From contig CM038720.1 of NCBI GenBank assembly GCA_021613375.1, forward strand, positions 10,159,462 to 10,223,461: DNA of 64,000 nucleotides, written 5' to 3'. Each line of letters starts with the position of its first letter. Position 1 is the stretch's first letter. The notes under the pieces are model-generated. The model searched no databases. It saw only the letters and a program-made list of their open reading frames with translations, and had not been told where the DNA came from. Position numbers and translations under genes: made by a program. The DNA is from Megaleporinus macrocephalus (Eukaryota > Chordata > Actinopteri > Characiformes > Anostomidae). Below are positions 10,940-22,848 of this stretch, piece by piece.

Positions 10940-11111
10940 GAAACATGTTACACGTGTTAATAATCTTAAAATAATCTGCTAAACAGGTAAACAGATGCTG
11001 TCCTGCTGCAGCTCTACGAGATGTTTGAGCTTCAAGGTCTCGTGTATAGCAGTTGTACTGTTGTGATCATCTCCACTGTGCACAGCTGACAGAGCACCAC
11101 ACTGTTGTGTG
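10940..11111 (+). repeat. Repeat F, copy 1
   Basis: Aligns with 41539-41731 in the same orientation; shared stretches include TAATCTGCT, GGATGTTTGAGCTTCAAG-like and GTGATCATCTCCACTGTGCA. The second copy sits inside a hAT element (41360-41984), so this is probably a fragment of that family. Confidence 0.7.
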
Positions 11112-11588
11112 TTCTCTTTTAGAAAGTCACACAGAAAGCAAAGCCCCTACTGCTTCAGTCTTTCTACAAAGAGGGAGAGAACCCAAGCAGTCTACAGTCT
11201 GGGAACTACAGTTTGTGAACAACATGGTGGAGGTAGTTCCAAAGTATGAGAGATTCTATATAAAAGTCTATTAAATCAAAAAAGAAACAGTGATGAAATC
11301 ATTTCAATGCATATTTCTGCTCTTACTGACTTTCAATACATATGAATCACAGTTTCAATATACAAAAAAAACTGATTAAACCAGCCAAGAAAAAAATTCC
11401 TATTTAGATTCCACTGCAATTACAAGGATAATGTAGCTAAAGAGTAAAACCCTTCTACTGATATCTATTACCTAAGACTTGTAGGTCTAAACAAATGCAG
11501 GCTAAACAAATGTAGCCCACAAAGCATGTATTAGCTGATCTCCTACATAGTATCTGTGTAAATTAGATTTTTCCACTATTTGAAAAAT
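11112..11588. other. No recognised feature
   Basis: AT-rich sequence with several poly-A runs; no element ends seen. Confidence 0.4.
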
Positions 11589-11938
11589 GCCATCTGGCGA
11601 TACAATATGTATTGTGATACAGCGGTCACGATTCAATATATCACAATATACTGCGATACTGCAATCAAAGCGAAATCAAAGCAAAAACACACCACTATAT
11701 GAACAGGTTTGTCAATGCTTACAATAGCACTGCGCACTTGTACTGCTTGTTAATGTTGGAGCGGAGCTGAAAATGGATTACAACACAGCTAACTAGTGGT
11801 CAGAGGTTCAAACACAACACAAAATGATTCATTTCTCTGCCAGGAATCTGTGTATCGCTACTGTGTTTGAGAATCGATACAGTATCACGAAACATAACAA
11901 CCCAATATTCAATATTTCGATATGTTTTTACACCCCTA
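11589..11938 (-). mobile_element. hAT-like MITE family A, copy 2
   Basis: Reverse-orientation copy ending ...TTACACCCCTA at 11938. The other end is eroded: it starts at the subterminal CTGGCGATACAATATG. Core motif CTGCTTGTTAATGTTGGAG is intact. Confidence 0.8.
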
Positions 11939-13010
11939 GTTTATACGGCATATAATTTCAATCACAACAGAACATCGCATGTTCAATCCTTCCCGTTCCT
12001 AAAGCGTCCAGTCTGAGGGGAAGCCATCACTTAAAACCCTGCCTCGAGACCCTGGTTTAGGATACATCACCCCGAGAACACATCCATACGGTCAGAGCGC
12101 TTTACTCATTAACTTATGATTTACACAGGCGCTGGCGTCCAAATCCCGAGAGCTTTACTGGCAGATCAACAGCCACCCCTCAATCCCGGCGTTGCTGTGG
12201 ACTGGCTGTGCAGGCGGCGTTGTTTGCCGATAACGCGGGAGCAACTGCTCTCTCGCCCCTGCGAGGGTCCGCCGTCTGATCCTTGTAATGTGAGAACATG
12301 TTTCCAGGCAACACAAACAGACAAATGGTCACATATATTGATCGCTGCTGCACCATCAACAAAACACTAATGTGTCTGTCCTTTGACACGCATAATGCAC
12401 AGCGTTCATACCAACGCGCCACCTACAGCACCTTCGGGTTGTGAAGCGGTGCACCGGTAGCCCAGCCTCACTCGCCAGAAATGTTGCAGTGTGGTTAGTG
12501 TGCAAAACAGGTGCATGTGTCTGACTGAGAGGTGAAAAAAAAAGTGGTGCATTAACCTTTGTCTGACATTCACCTGACAACAGACGAGTGTGACCCATAA
12601 CTGCACCCACAAACGAGAGCGTAGTGAAAAAGAGTAAAGACTAGAGGCGGGAGGGAAACACTCTTTTACTTATTTATGAAAGTTTTGTTTACTCTCGGGT
12701 TTTGGCTGAGAAAGTCAATCAGAAAATCCAGATCCAGAGATTTACCCACTGTGAAATCCAAATCTCCAGTCTAGCTACTGTCCTCGCAGGGCGCCATGGT
12801 GCTCACAGCATGGCTTCGCTCTGTCAGCCAGGCCCACTAACCTCTTTTAGTGGCGATCTAGAGACTGCATGCACAAATTAAACAGCACTTCAAGGAGACG
12901 ATCTACTCAAAGTACATAAAGGCTGTTTGAGATTCACTCGTAGAAAGACATTTATGTTGCAGAGGCTGAAAAAGAGTCGGGTGGTAGGCTTGTTGTGTTT
13001 GTTAGCGCTT
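11939..13010. other. No recognised gene
   Basis: GC-moderate stretches at 12110-12300 and 12400-12620 yield overlapping short frames without motifs. No repeat ends recognised. Confidence 0.4.
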
Positions 13011-13338
13011 GGTCACGATTCAATATATCGTGATTTATCGTGATATATATTGCAAGCAAAGTGATGTATTGTGATTTTTCAAATCCTACTATTAAAACAC
13101 ACCACTATACGAGGTTTGCCAATGCTTATAATATTATTGCGCCCTTGTGCTGCTTGTTAATGTTGGAGTGGAGCTGAAAATGGATTACAACACTGCCATC
13201 TAGCGGTCAGAGGTTTAAACACAACACACAATGATTCACTGTCTGCCAGGAATCTGTGTATCGATACAGTGTTTTTGAGAATCAATACAGTATCACGAAA
13301 CAAAATATCCCGATATTCGATATTTTCTTACAGCCCTA
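13011..13338 (-). mobile_element. hAT-like MITE family A, copy 3
   Basis: Reverse-orientation copy from GGTCACGATTCAATATATCG to TTCTTACAGCCCTA. The outermost end on the left is lost. Confidence 0.8.
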
Positions 13339-13443
13339 CGCTTGGGTGGCTCCTTTCAGTGTGTTTGTGGTAATTTTTCCCCGAAGTGGGAACAAATATC
13401 CGTTATGGAACATAAGCTTACATCTGAACACCACAGGGTATGG

Positions 13444-13729
13444 TAGGGCTGTGAATTGGCGGGCACGATTCAATATACTGCGATACAAGTGATATATTGC
13501 CATTTTTCAAATTCTACTATTAAATTCACTACTATATGAACAGGTTTAATAATGTTTACAGTAGCAGTGCACGCTTGTGCTGCTTGTTAATGTTGGAGTG
13601 GAGCTGAAATGGATTGCAACACTGCCATTTAGTGGTCAGAGGTTTAATCACACAATGATTCACTGTCTGCCAGGAATCTGTGTATCTTGAAAGACAATAT
13701 CCCGATTTCGATATTTTCTAACACCCCTA
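13444..13729 (-). mobile_element. hAT-like MITE family A, copy 4
   Basis: Begins TAGGGCTGTGAATTGG, ends TAACACCCCTA; about 286 bp, with small internal deletions compared with copies of about 348 bp. No clear target duplication. Confidence 0.8.
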
Positions 13730-15675
13730 GTATTTTGCAGTTTGTCTTTATGAATACCCTACTTTTTTTTTTAAAGAATATTTGAATTCCAGTTAACACA
13801 ACTGTCTGATATTCCTAATATTCCAAATTATTAATGAAAAACGGCAACAAAAAAAGGGTTAATAAAACTCATTGGTTAGAACAGAGTATCAAAATGCATA
13901 TTGGTCTTCATCTATGAGATGCCACTGTTTCATTCAAGTAAGACCAAAGTTTATGCCAATAAAGTTATTATAAATAGTTGGATAGCGTAGTGGATTAAAT
14001 GCTCATTCCTGACCATAATTCAATCCCAACCCTAAGACAAGAATCAAAAACTTATCATGAGCTATAGAAATAAATATATAAATAAATAAAACTTCAAAAC
14101 AACAGGTGCCTCCAAACAACAAGCTTAAGCACTAACCAGGTGCCAAAATGAAACATCAACCATGTCTTGGCTGACCAACAGGGGTATGTGAAAAATTGCG
14201 TAAACACATTTTTTGCCAGACCAATTCCTGTTTTGAATGCTGTTTGTTTACTCTACAAACAATAGCATCTGTTTAATGTTGTTGCCCACAATGCATCATA
14301 TACCACAAGTATTAATAATACACCCTCACAACACACATAACCACAGTTCCACATATCTACAAATTCAACCTTCATATTAACAAAACAAGTTTTCTCCGGT
14401 TAACTACTTGCCATTTAAAAGCAATTCCACACATAAAGTCTTCCCATTATGAATCCGTACGTTCCTCCTCCAGGTCTATCAGTGCCCTGGTGAACGTTCG
14501 CCTCCCCAACACCTCTGAAAGGCATTAATAAGCTGTCGAATCAAACTGCTCATTGACCTTATTAAACCCATTTAAATGTATTTAGGTCAGGCCCTGCCTC
14601 CCTATAAGCGTGAAGGTCAGCCCTGAATGGAAGGGCAGGTGGCTTAGAGGAAGGCTCTGCTAAATCGGAGTCGTCTGGCCTCTGTGACTCAGACATGTAA
14701 ACACAGTTACACAAGTGGAGCAGTAGCACATTTCGGCATGCAGCCTCATATCAGCGCCAGGGCTTTCGGCTCCCCCAGAGACTGATTCAGGCGTTCCAAT
14801 CTCGAGATGAGTGTGCCTAATATTTCAAACAGCCCTAGTCGCTAGAAACATTCGCGAAGTGGCAAGAAATTACCACGCTGATATGGCCTATTTCGGCCGG
14901 CCTCAGAGGCCAGGGGCTATCCCAGCACAAATGCTTCTGTTGTTCAGCTTGCTTTGGGTAGCCAGCACCAGTTAATGGGGAACTAGAACCAAAAAATAAG
15001 CTACTTACATACCATCGCTGTCGTATCAAAACCTCCACTGTTACTGTTTTATACCTTTGTAGATGCAGTTGTTCCTTATACTGTTTGAGAACATTGTGTT
15101 AAATGGGACCAATAGGCCCAAAGCAACTGGAGCACAGTCTCATCATATTAATTATACAATAAACGAAAGACTGACTCAAGTTTAGAGGCTGCTGTGGGTA
15201 AATTTACTACCAAGACAGTCAGTTAAGTTGCTCACCCAAGGTCTAAAGGTTCCAGAGCTTTGTTTACAATACAGTCTTATCATTAATACCAAAAGAAGAG
15301 CCAAACCTGCAGACGAGCATACAAGCATGTTACACAAACCCTCCAAGTGCACTTAGTCAAGCAGGGCCTCTTTGTAAGGGGGGGAGGTCACATGATTGGA
15401 TCTTGTTTTGGAGTGTTATTTAAAAGCTTCTCCAACAAGGAGGTCAAGGTCAGGGCCGTCTTAATGCCTGCTCTCTTTCTCTGGCTCGGCTTCTATAAAG
15501 CATGAAGTGGCTCTCTAGGACGCTGCGGGCATCTGTCTTCCCACGGTGCCCAAGGACATCTCCCAAACTGTTGGAGGAGCCACGTCCGGGCCACAGCTCT
15601 AACTCAGCGCCGGGCCGCTTGCAGCTAATTGGGATGCAGAGAAAGTAGAAGCACTACAGCGTGAGGTCTGACTAG
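13730..15675. other. No recognised gene; possible conserved block
   Basis: 13.7-14.4 kb is AT-rich. From about 14.46 to 15.0 kb and 15.42 to 15.66 kb the composition is more even with few repeats. No exon was identified. Confidence 0.35.
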
Positions 15676-15800
15676 TGCTGGACAATGTGGTGATAGTTTA
15701 TCATTATTGTGATAAATGATGGCGCTATGCTCTTTTCTGAACGTATAGTGAATATCGTCAGTGCATGAATATGAACAGATGCATGTTTTACTAAAACCTG
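15676..15800 (+). mobile_element. hAT-like terminus (fragment)
   Basis: TAGTGCTGGACAATGTGG followed by GATAGTTTATCATTATTGTG resembles the terminus TAGGGCTGGCCGATAAAATG of the element at 41360. No matching right end was found. Confidence 0.45.
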
Positions 15801-16162
15801 AGAACATTTAGTTCGGTTTGATTGGATTAATTGCAGCGCTGAATATTAAACGCTGAGTAAAGTAACTCCTAGAGTTGCTCCCGATGTCATGAGGCATTAA
15901 CGGTTTTTATATCAATGCATTTTTCAGAGCTGCTGTACTTGTTATAGCTTACATTATTAATATTATCTTAAAGAGGACCTACAATGATGATTAAAAAAAA
16001 ATTCTAGCATATATAAATGCTTCAGCGTTCCCAAAACGCAATGTTTTTCTTATTCTGTATTCGCTTAAAACACTCTTAGAGCTTGTGCGCCTTTAAGCCC
16101 CACCTCCCAATGATCCCAGATCCCGGGGGAAGACAGATGCCCGTAGCCCAATCCGTTCTGAC
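15801..16162. other. No recognised feature
   Basis: AT-rich single-copy-looking sequence. Confidence 0.35.
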
Positions 16163-16475
16163 TAGAGATGGAGCGATTGATCGGCTATGTATTGGCCAGT
16201 TTTTTATAAAAATATGCAAGCAGCGATATTTCTCCAATTTAGCCGATCCCGAGAAGCGATCTATAGAGTTATACAACATTTCTGTGTTTCCAGCTAGCAA
16301 AAGACAAACCCTTTCATTTTCAACAAACTGACTAAAGCAGCGGGGGCCTCAGGAGAACAAAAAACACTCAGCCACGCGGCTGAATACAGTGAGTATCAGC
16401 AAACAGCAGAGCTAGCACGCACAGTTAACACAAAACAAATAACCCAGAGAACTGTCCAGACCAGATCCTTCTTGG
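16163..16475 (-). mobile_element. hAT-like family B, truncated copy
   Basis: Starts at the family B terminus TAGAGATGGAGCGATTGATC and follows the same order of motifs as the copy at 55397 (TCAGCAAACAGCAGAGCTAG). Similarity fades after about 16475; the opposite end is not found. Confidence 0.7.
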
Positions 16476-16717
16476 ACAATAACAACACGCCAATGGCATA
16501 AAACATCTTCAGCGTTTATTAATTATAAATTAAATAAATAAGTCGTTTTAATGCTGTACATTTAAAAAGTGGCTTACGTTGTTGATGCTTAAATCTCAGC
16601 TTTTGCTTTCCCCTTAAACATTTTCTAGAAGAGATTTTATCTAGTTTTCATTTAATTTATGCTGTTCAAGTAATCTGGTAAACATTCCTGAACATTATTT
16701 TTATACTGTATATATAG
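16476..16717. other. AT-rich DNA, possibly family B interior
   Basis: No match recognised. It lies between the truncated family B copy and a family A insertion. Confidence 0.3.
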
Positions 16718-17065
16718 TAGGGGTATAAGAAAACACTGATGTATCGAATATTGGAATATTATGTTTTGTGAAACTGTATCGATTCTCAAAAACACAGTAT
16801 CGATACACAGATTCCTGGAATCATTGTGTGTTGTGTTTAAACCTTAGACCACTAGATGGCAGTGTTGTAATCCATTTTCAGCTCCACTCCAACATTAACA
16901 AACAGCACAAGGGCGCAGTGCTATTGTAGGCATAGACAAACCTGTTCATACAGTGGTGTGTTTTAATAGTAGGATTTGAAAAATTGCTATGTATCATTTT
17001 GCTTGCAGTATTGAAGTACAAGAATATGTATTTTATCGCCAGGTTCTTGCCAATACACAGCCCTA
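16718..17065 (+). mobile_element. hAT-like MITE family A, copy 5
   Basis: Full-length 348-bp copy: TAGGGGTATAAGAAAAC ... CAATACACAGCCCTA. Flanks ATATATAG (16710-16717) and GTATATAG (17066-17073) are an 8-bp duplication with one change. This copy helps define the family length. Confidence 0.9.
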
Positions 17066-17180
17066 GTATATAGTACAGAAAAAAAAATCTGCAAGGTCGG
17101 GTTTACTCCAATATCTCTATCTCTGCTCTGTTTCAGCTAAACTATTCAATATTGGCCATATTGGGCACCACCAGTTCTTG

Positions 17181-17459
17181 CTAAACCACTCGAACCGCTC
17201 CGACGACCAAGGAAGGACCGCAAGGCCAAAATAAACTGCTAAGCTCTGCAGTGCTTCCTTCTCGTTTACACCCACATGTGACTACCTTAACAACCTTCCC
17301 AACAACGTGCGGCGCCTCTAGTCTGTTCTTGTACACCAGCGTCTGTATCTGCCTCTTCAGGCGTACGAACAGCATGCGGGGAGGTGGGCTATGCGGTGGG
17401 ACTTCATCACCGCCTCGCCGCTGACTGTGTCCTAGGGACAGAAATCTACTCTCCGCCAT
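17181..17459 (-). CDS. Candidate first coding exon, protein not recognised
   Basis: On the minus strand an ATGGCGGAG start at 17459 opens a 92-codon frame. The first 58 codons (to 17286) end at AAG|GTAGT, a usable splice donor, so the coding part may be 17286-17459 in phase 0. The predicted N-terminus is rich in Pro, Arg and Ser, then has a basic stretch (MLFVRLKRQIQTLVYKNR). I do not recognise the protein. A perfect X-box palindrome lies 27 bp upstream and the region is CpG-rich. Against it: the -3 Kozak base is T, no downstream exon was identified, and 92 codons can arise by chance in GC-rich DNA. Confidence 0.25.
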   Translation of the reverse strand: MAESRFLSLGHSQRRGGDEVPPHSPPPRMLFVRLKRQIQTLVYKNRLEAPHVVGKVVKVVTCGCKREGSTAELSSLFWPCGPSLVVGAVRVV

Positions 17460-17485
17460 CTATCGGCACCGGAGAGGTGTCCCTT

Positions 17486-17498
17486 GTTGCCCGGCAAC
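17486..17498. promoter_or_regulatory. RFX-type X-box palindrome
   Basis: GTTGCCCGGCAAC fits the RFX consensus GTNRCC-N-RGYAAC with both half-sites perfect. RFX factors bind such sites near the start of many ciliary genes (established knowledge). It lies just upstream of the minus-strand ATGGCGGAG. Whether it is used is unknown. Confidence 0.5.
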
Positions 17499-17499
17499 A

Positions 17500-18551
17500 G
17501 CGCAGTTCATTTTAACCCCTGAGTGAAGGCTTTTGTACTCCAGCAGCGGGTGCCCGGTGTCACTCAGCTTTAGGAAGTGAGACGACTTCATCCCTCGCAG
17601 CTTTTTCATGTGCCATTTTGTGCCTAGAAAGGCTTAAAGCAGCCGCGGCTCTCAAGAACCCCGAGCTTCCGAGCTCCGGCCCCGCGGAAAGAAAAAAGAC
17701 GAGTGTGACAAGACTGTTAACTTAATTGGAGGAGTGACAAAAGCGAGACCCAACCATGGAACGGGTCACTGTCCAGTAATGACTCTGAGGGCTAAAATGA
17801 ATATGATGTACGAGCTGAGGCAGGCGGGGGGGGTGGAGGGGTGGGGTTGGGCTCTCCAGTGTGAACTCCTCCAAAGTGTGAAGAAGCATCTGATCACTTC
17901 CACTAACATTCTGGGCTTCTCTGCAACGTGTAGGCTAATTAATTTAGCGAGCTGTGTGCAGACGGTGACGATTCGATGGAGCTCTCGTTGAAAAATAAAT
18001 AAATAAATAAATAAATAAATAAAATCTTCTGGACGCAACCCCCCAACACGAGCATCCTAGCTCCCCTTCCGGAGTAATATATCCATCTTTCATTCATAAA
18101 TTCTGAAAATTCCTTTTTAGTTAATTGCGCGGAGCAAAAAAAACACACACCCTGAAAGGAAAGCTTTTAAACAAGGGGGGGTGACGTAATTAGGTCGGGA
18201 TCTCTCTCCCACCCGCCAGCCCTGCCGTGGGCCCGTACGTGTGCGGAGTCAGACACCTGCGTTTAAGTCAGGTCATTACGTAAATCTCTCCCGCCACAGC
18301 TTACTGCGCCAGACGCTGCGTCCTTGCCTCGGCTTTGAAGGTTCCCAAAAGGACAGGCCCGCTAAGAAGTCGTGAAGGACAGTCCCAGTAATAGGCTAGC
18401 GCCGCGATGGCCTTGGACTTTGAATTCCTCAGTAGACAGGCTCATGCATCAATCCTTCAGCTTACACAGACAAGGCACTAACCTTCGCAACTCTGGACTC
18501 ACTAGGAATGACTGGCATTTCACTTAACCAGACCCTCTCTCGCTCTTTCTC
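17500..18551. other. GC-rich block without a confirmed gene
   Basis: CpG-containing sequence around 17600-17700 and 18160-18420 resembles promoter-flanking DNA. A 24-codon frame starts at 18407 in a strong Kozak context (GCCGCGATGG) but stops at 18481. G-rich run near 17826-17845. No exon-intron structure could be supported. Confidence 0.35.
17992..18024. repeat. (AAAT)n microsatellite
   Basis: Seven to eight AAAT units in a row. Confidence 0.9.
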
Positions 18552-18572
18552 GCCCCCCCCACCCCCCCCCAC
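18552..18572. repeat. C-rich tract
   Basis: Run of C broken by one A; low complexity. Confidence 0.8.
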
Positions 18573-19624
18573 ACCTCAGCCGCCCCCGTCTAACTCTGTA
18601 TAACCTGTTTAAAAACAAGGCACACTTAAACAGTGCAGAAACAAACCAGGCATGTTAATCAACCACCCCCCAACACCACCACCTCATTGCCTGCCTGCTA
18701 CCTAAGACTGGAGGACCCCGCCCATACATATTGTAGCCTGACAGTAATTGTATTAAATTGAATTATATGCTACAAAAGTCACAGAGATCATGTTTCTCTT
18801 AATCAGCATCTTTCCATTTCGGGAGCCTAAAGCATTACACAAGTGACCTTTACTCGTAAGGGACACAACCGTACGCGGTCAGGAATAGAAAAGATTCTGT
18901 GAGCAATGATCAACAGAGGTAGCTAGCGCAGGGCAACAAACACCTAGACCAGTGCTAATAGGTCATTAACATGATATTCTTAACATCTGATCCTCGTTCT
19001 GAAGTTGTTGTAGTGCTATATGAAGATTAAGAGTTTGGTTTGCAGCAGTAAGTCTTCAGCTTCAACCTCATACTCAATCATGTTCGCTAACCAGGCTATA
19101 TTGACTGAGATGATTGTGAGTTCTCATTAATCACACTTCTTAAAATCTAACCAACAAACCAACAGTCTTAAACCACTGGTCACCAGTCGTCCTCCTGCAG
19201 AGCTACCTTCCTGCAGAACTCTCACAGTATCTAACAGGATGCTCCTCCCCTTTATCTAGCACTGAAGTATCTGATCCAGCCAACAGTGGACATCTGAAGA
19301 AGGTAATTAGGTGAGGCTGATTATGGCTAAAACAACATTTGGCATGATAGTAGAAATCCAGGGTTGGTGCCCGCTGGTACTAAACAAAAAGGAAGGCTGT
19401 CTGCTTTTGGTTTCCCTTTCTCACCTCTTATTTTTCAGTTCCCCTCATGAAAAAAAGGGTTTTGTGCTATCTTATTCTCGTGCTAACGTGTTTTGGTGGC
19501 TTTTTAATGCTTTGTAATATACAAATGTATGTATTATGTAATGACTGGCCTGCAGGTTTATCAGTTCAGCCTGTAATTGTATCATACAATCAGTAACTTA
19601 ATTACGTACACTTAATTACTTCTG
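18573..19624. other. No recognised feature
   Basis: Mixed sequence. The open frame at 19311-19517 has no motif. Confidence 0.4.
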
Positions 19625-19850
19625 AAATACAGTATCAATTATGAAAAGTATCAGTTTTTTAATAAATAATTGCATGTTAAGATTGATGGTAGATAGTTTA
19701 AACCCCTGACCACTGGATAACAGGTGCAATCTTTAGCCATTAGACTTTTACACTCCAACTTAAACAAGTAGTGTAAGGGCGCACCACTAACATTAGCATT
19801 AGTAGCCACTGTATAATGATAGTACTGATATCGTCAGGTTCTTGCTGATA
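19625..19850 (+). mobile_element. hAT-like MITE family A, decayed copy
   Basis: Keeps the order of family A blocks (CAGTATCAATTATG..., AAACCCCTGACCACTGGAT, CACTCCAACTTAAACAAGTA, GTCAGGTTCTTGC) with many changes and deletions. Probably the oldest copy in the window. Confidence 0.6.
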
Positions 19851-19878
19851 TATGTGTGTGTATGTATGTATGTATCTA
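19851..19878. repeat. (TGTA)n-like microsatellite
   Basis: Short GTGTGTATGTATGTATG tract at the eroded end of the family A copy. Confidence 0.8.
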
Positions 19879-20687
19879 TCAAAAGATTAATTATACAACG
19901 CTGAACAGCTTTTTCTAAGGTTGTGCCCCATCACTGTTCGAATTTCGGCACAACCAGTGCTACTTATTGCCAATAATATCAGCCAATACTAATAATATCT
20001 TAGATTGCATATCTTACCAGCAGTATTTCAGCGGAGGCTGAGCCTGTGAGACATTCTTTTACCATGGAGTACTCAGGAAGTGTGCCAATTTAAATACCAC
20101 TCGAAACAGTGATACTGAGTTTTATCAGCAACCCCAGCACTAGACGTTAAACACTTACTTCTAATGCAAAACCGGGAAACAGGTGAGCACCAAGTTAAGC
20201 ACTTTCCATTTCGAAACACGGAGCGTGAACCTAAATGACGAGTCCAAAGCTGAGCCGCTTCTGGGAACGCTGGAGGATGTCACTGCCTGGCACAGATATT
20301 TCACAGCTGCTGTTTTTAAATAGGTGATGATGGTACGGGTGGCCTGCCTAATTTATCTGACCCGCATCTTTGCCTGCGACTGGAAAGCAAATTCAGCAAA
20401 CTATAAATTATTAAGAGTAAAGCAATCAGCAAAAATCAATCCATCGCTATAAATGAGAGAGTGTTGCCACTAGTCCAAGGCAAAGGCACAAATTCTTTCA
20501 GCAGATGAGTCTCTGCCCCATATCTCACAGCCCACAGTCCTGACCATTCATCTGTGCTCCGATGCTTTTAATGTTCTACCTCGCTGTATTTCTAGCTTTC
20601 GGAAAGATTAATAGAACACCTTTTCTTGCTGGTTGATTTTCATGCCATCCATAATAAGACGTACACACAGATTGCTTGTTGACTACA
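19879..20687. other. No recognised feature
   Basis: Mixed sequence; 20200-20580 is even in composition and free of obvious repeats, but no exon is seen. Confidence 0.35.
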
Positions 20688-20695
20688 GAACAAAC

Positions 20696-21480
20696 TAGAG
20701 ATGGACCGATCAGCATTTTTGAGGCAGATTTCGATCGCCAATCACCTTCCAGCGCGATCGGCCCATAGCCAATGCCGACCGAGGGCGGGGCTATATGCCA
20801 CGGCAGGCTACACGCAATTATTAGTGCATGCAAGTCATGAAACATGGTTATCTAGTAGGGCTCTGTATTGGCAAGAACCTGGCGATACAATGCGTATTGT
20901 CATACAGCGTATATGATTTAATATATCACAATTTATTGCAATTGTTCAAACCCTACTATTAAAACACACCACTGTATAAACAGGTTTGCCAATGCTTACA
21001 ATAGGATTGCACCCTTGTGCTGCTTGTTAATGTTGGAGTGGAGCTGAAAATGGATTACAACACTGCCATCTAGAGGTCAGAGGTTTAAACAGAACACACA
21101 ATGATTCACTGTCTACCAAGAATGTGTATCTATACTGCGTTTGAGATTCTATACAGTATCACAAAACATAATATCCCCATATTCTATATTTTCTTACACC
21201 CTTATTATCTAGCGCTATGAACTCAATCACTTTGACTGGGATTCCTTTAGTTCTTTGGCTGTGGCTGCTGCTGTACTGTTTGTACTGGTCAGATCTGGTC
21301 TGCACTGGTTTCTGGGTTATTTGTATTGTGCTAGCTGGAAAAACAGAAATTAGATTCATTTGTTTAACGCCATCGATCGGCTCTCAGGGTCGGCTAAATT
21401 GGAGAAATATCGGCCGATCGCATATTTTGATTAGAAATCGTCAGAGACCGATACATAGCTGATCGATCCTTCCATCTCTA
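20696..21480 (+). mobile_element. hAT-like family B, copy with nested MITE
   Basis: Ends TAGAGATGGACCGATCAGC and TCGATCCTTCCATCTCTA. Perfect 8-bp target duplication GAACAAAC at 20688-20695 and 21481-21488. A family A MITE sits inside (20856-21204), so about 420 bp belongs to family B itself, shorter than the copy at 32642. No transposase frame. Confidence 0.9.
20856..21204 (-). mobile_element. hAT-like MITE family A, nested copy 6
   Basis: 349 bp, TAGGGCTCTGTATTGGCAAG ... TTACACCCTTA. Perfect 8-bp target duplication TTATCTAG at 20848-20855 and 21205-21212. It is inserted in a family B element, so family A moved after that copy of B. Confidence 0.95.
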
Positions 21481-21565
21481 GAACAAACAACACACCATAG
21501 TATTAATGTACTGTACTGCTTGGACACATTTAAGGCTAAGCTGCAATCTAGACGCTCACAAACAA

Positions 21566-21775
21566 AACATGAACCGAAGAAAAAAACATGTATATCCATC
21601 TTTGCCGATTTTCAAGAAGCAGCTGCCGTTTACACTGTGTGAAAATGTCATGATGAATGGACCAATTGAAATGCTCCAAAATAGCCTGGAAAATATTCTG
21701 GTTCCATTGACTTCCATTCAAAGTAAAGAACATTTTTGGCCTTTAAAGTTGGCATTTTGGGGGTGCTTGTTTTGT
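21566..21775 (-). repeat. Repeat G, copy (minus)
   Basis: Carries the family G core in reverse: CATGATGAATGGACCAATTG, GAAATGCTCCAAAATAG, TTCCATTGACTTCCATTC. Family not recognised. Confidence 0.65.
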
Positions 21776-22506
21776 GTTTGGACAGCGGCGGCATTTGTGT
21801 TTATTTATACGAAGTCTGAAGCACCTGACAGACTCGGAAGGGTGCCGAGGCCAGTGGGACCGTTTTAAGGTGAGAATTGCGAGGCATTGTTTTCATCTTT
21901 CACAGCTCTGCGTGGCAGTATTCCCAAGCATAAAGGAAGAGACAATGTGCTCGTTTTCATTTTCCGAGCAACCATCAACACCATCCGTGAGTCATTCTCA
22001 CACTTAAACAAGCCCACTAGCGATGCTCACACATCATGCAATCAGCCTGGGACTACGGCTTTCACTGCTGGTCCTGCGCGCCATTACAACACATTATTGA
22101 AACCAATGGCTTTGTACCTGTAGCTGGGACTCAGTGAGGTGAGCGCTGAAGCAATTCTGAATTCATTTGCATGCACATTTGACTGCTGAATGTACTCGTG
22201 CCGTGATGGACCATAAAGATATTTCAGAGGCGTTGGCAGCACTAAGCACAACGGAAACCTGTCAGCATAAAGTCTTCAAATTCACATTAACCAGCAGGCA
22301 GAAAACAACAGCTCTGATCTCGGCCCGGTACCGATACCAGGTATCCGAATGGTTTCATCTCTGCCAGCTGCTATATCAGCATCGATTGTCCATATGATTG
22401 AAACATGTTTCCCTTCAGAACCTCCTAGAACTTCATCAGCAGCCGAGTGAAGTGAATAACAACATAAAACAAAGCTATTCTGAAATTAAGAAGCTACACG
22501 CATGAT
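21776..22506. other. No recognised feature
   Basis: Mixed sequence; short overlapping frames without motifs. Confidence 0.4.
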
Positions 22507-22655
22507 TAGGGTTGTGCGATATTAACAAAAACCGATATCTTGATATTTTCTGTAATTTTCTCGATACCGATACTAAACGATATTTTACAATATTTTAAAA
22601 ACGTTTGTAAAAGTCTTATATTTTACTAGCTTACACTTCTTAAAAGATATTAATC

Positions 22656-22750
22656 TATCCATCCATTATCTTCCGCTTTATCACGCTAGTCTGCGTCACT
22701 CGGGGGTGGGGGGGGGGCTGGAGCTAATCCTGGCCTCATCAGGCGAAGGT
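22656..22750 (-). mobile_element. V-SINE tail fragment
   Basis: ATCCATCCATTATCTTCCGC followed by GGCTGGAGCTAATCC and TCAGGCGAAGG is the reverse complement of the V-SINE 3' region; a G-run replaces part of it. Head and central domain are missing. Confidence 0.75.
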
Positions 22751-22848
22751 TCTTCTTTAGTAAATGACTCTGCTGAAGGTTTCTGAGTAAGTGTTTAGCC
22801 AGATACCTTAGCTGGTTTAGGTCTGTCTTGGGCGCGATCCTGAAACTC

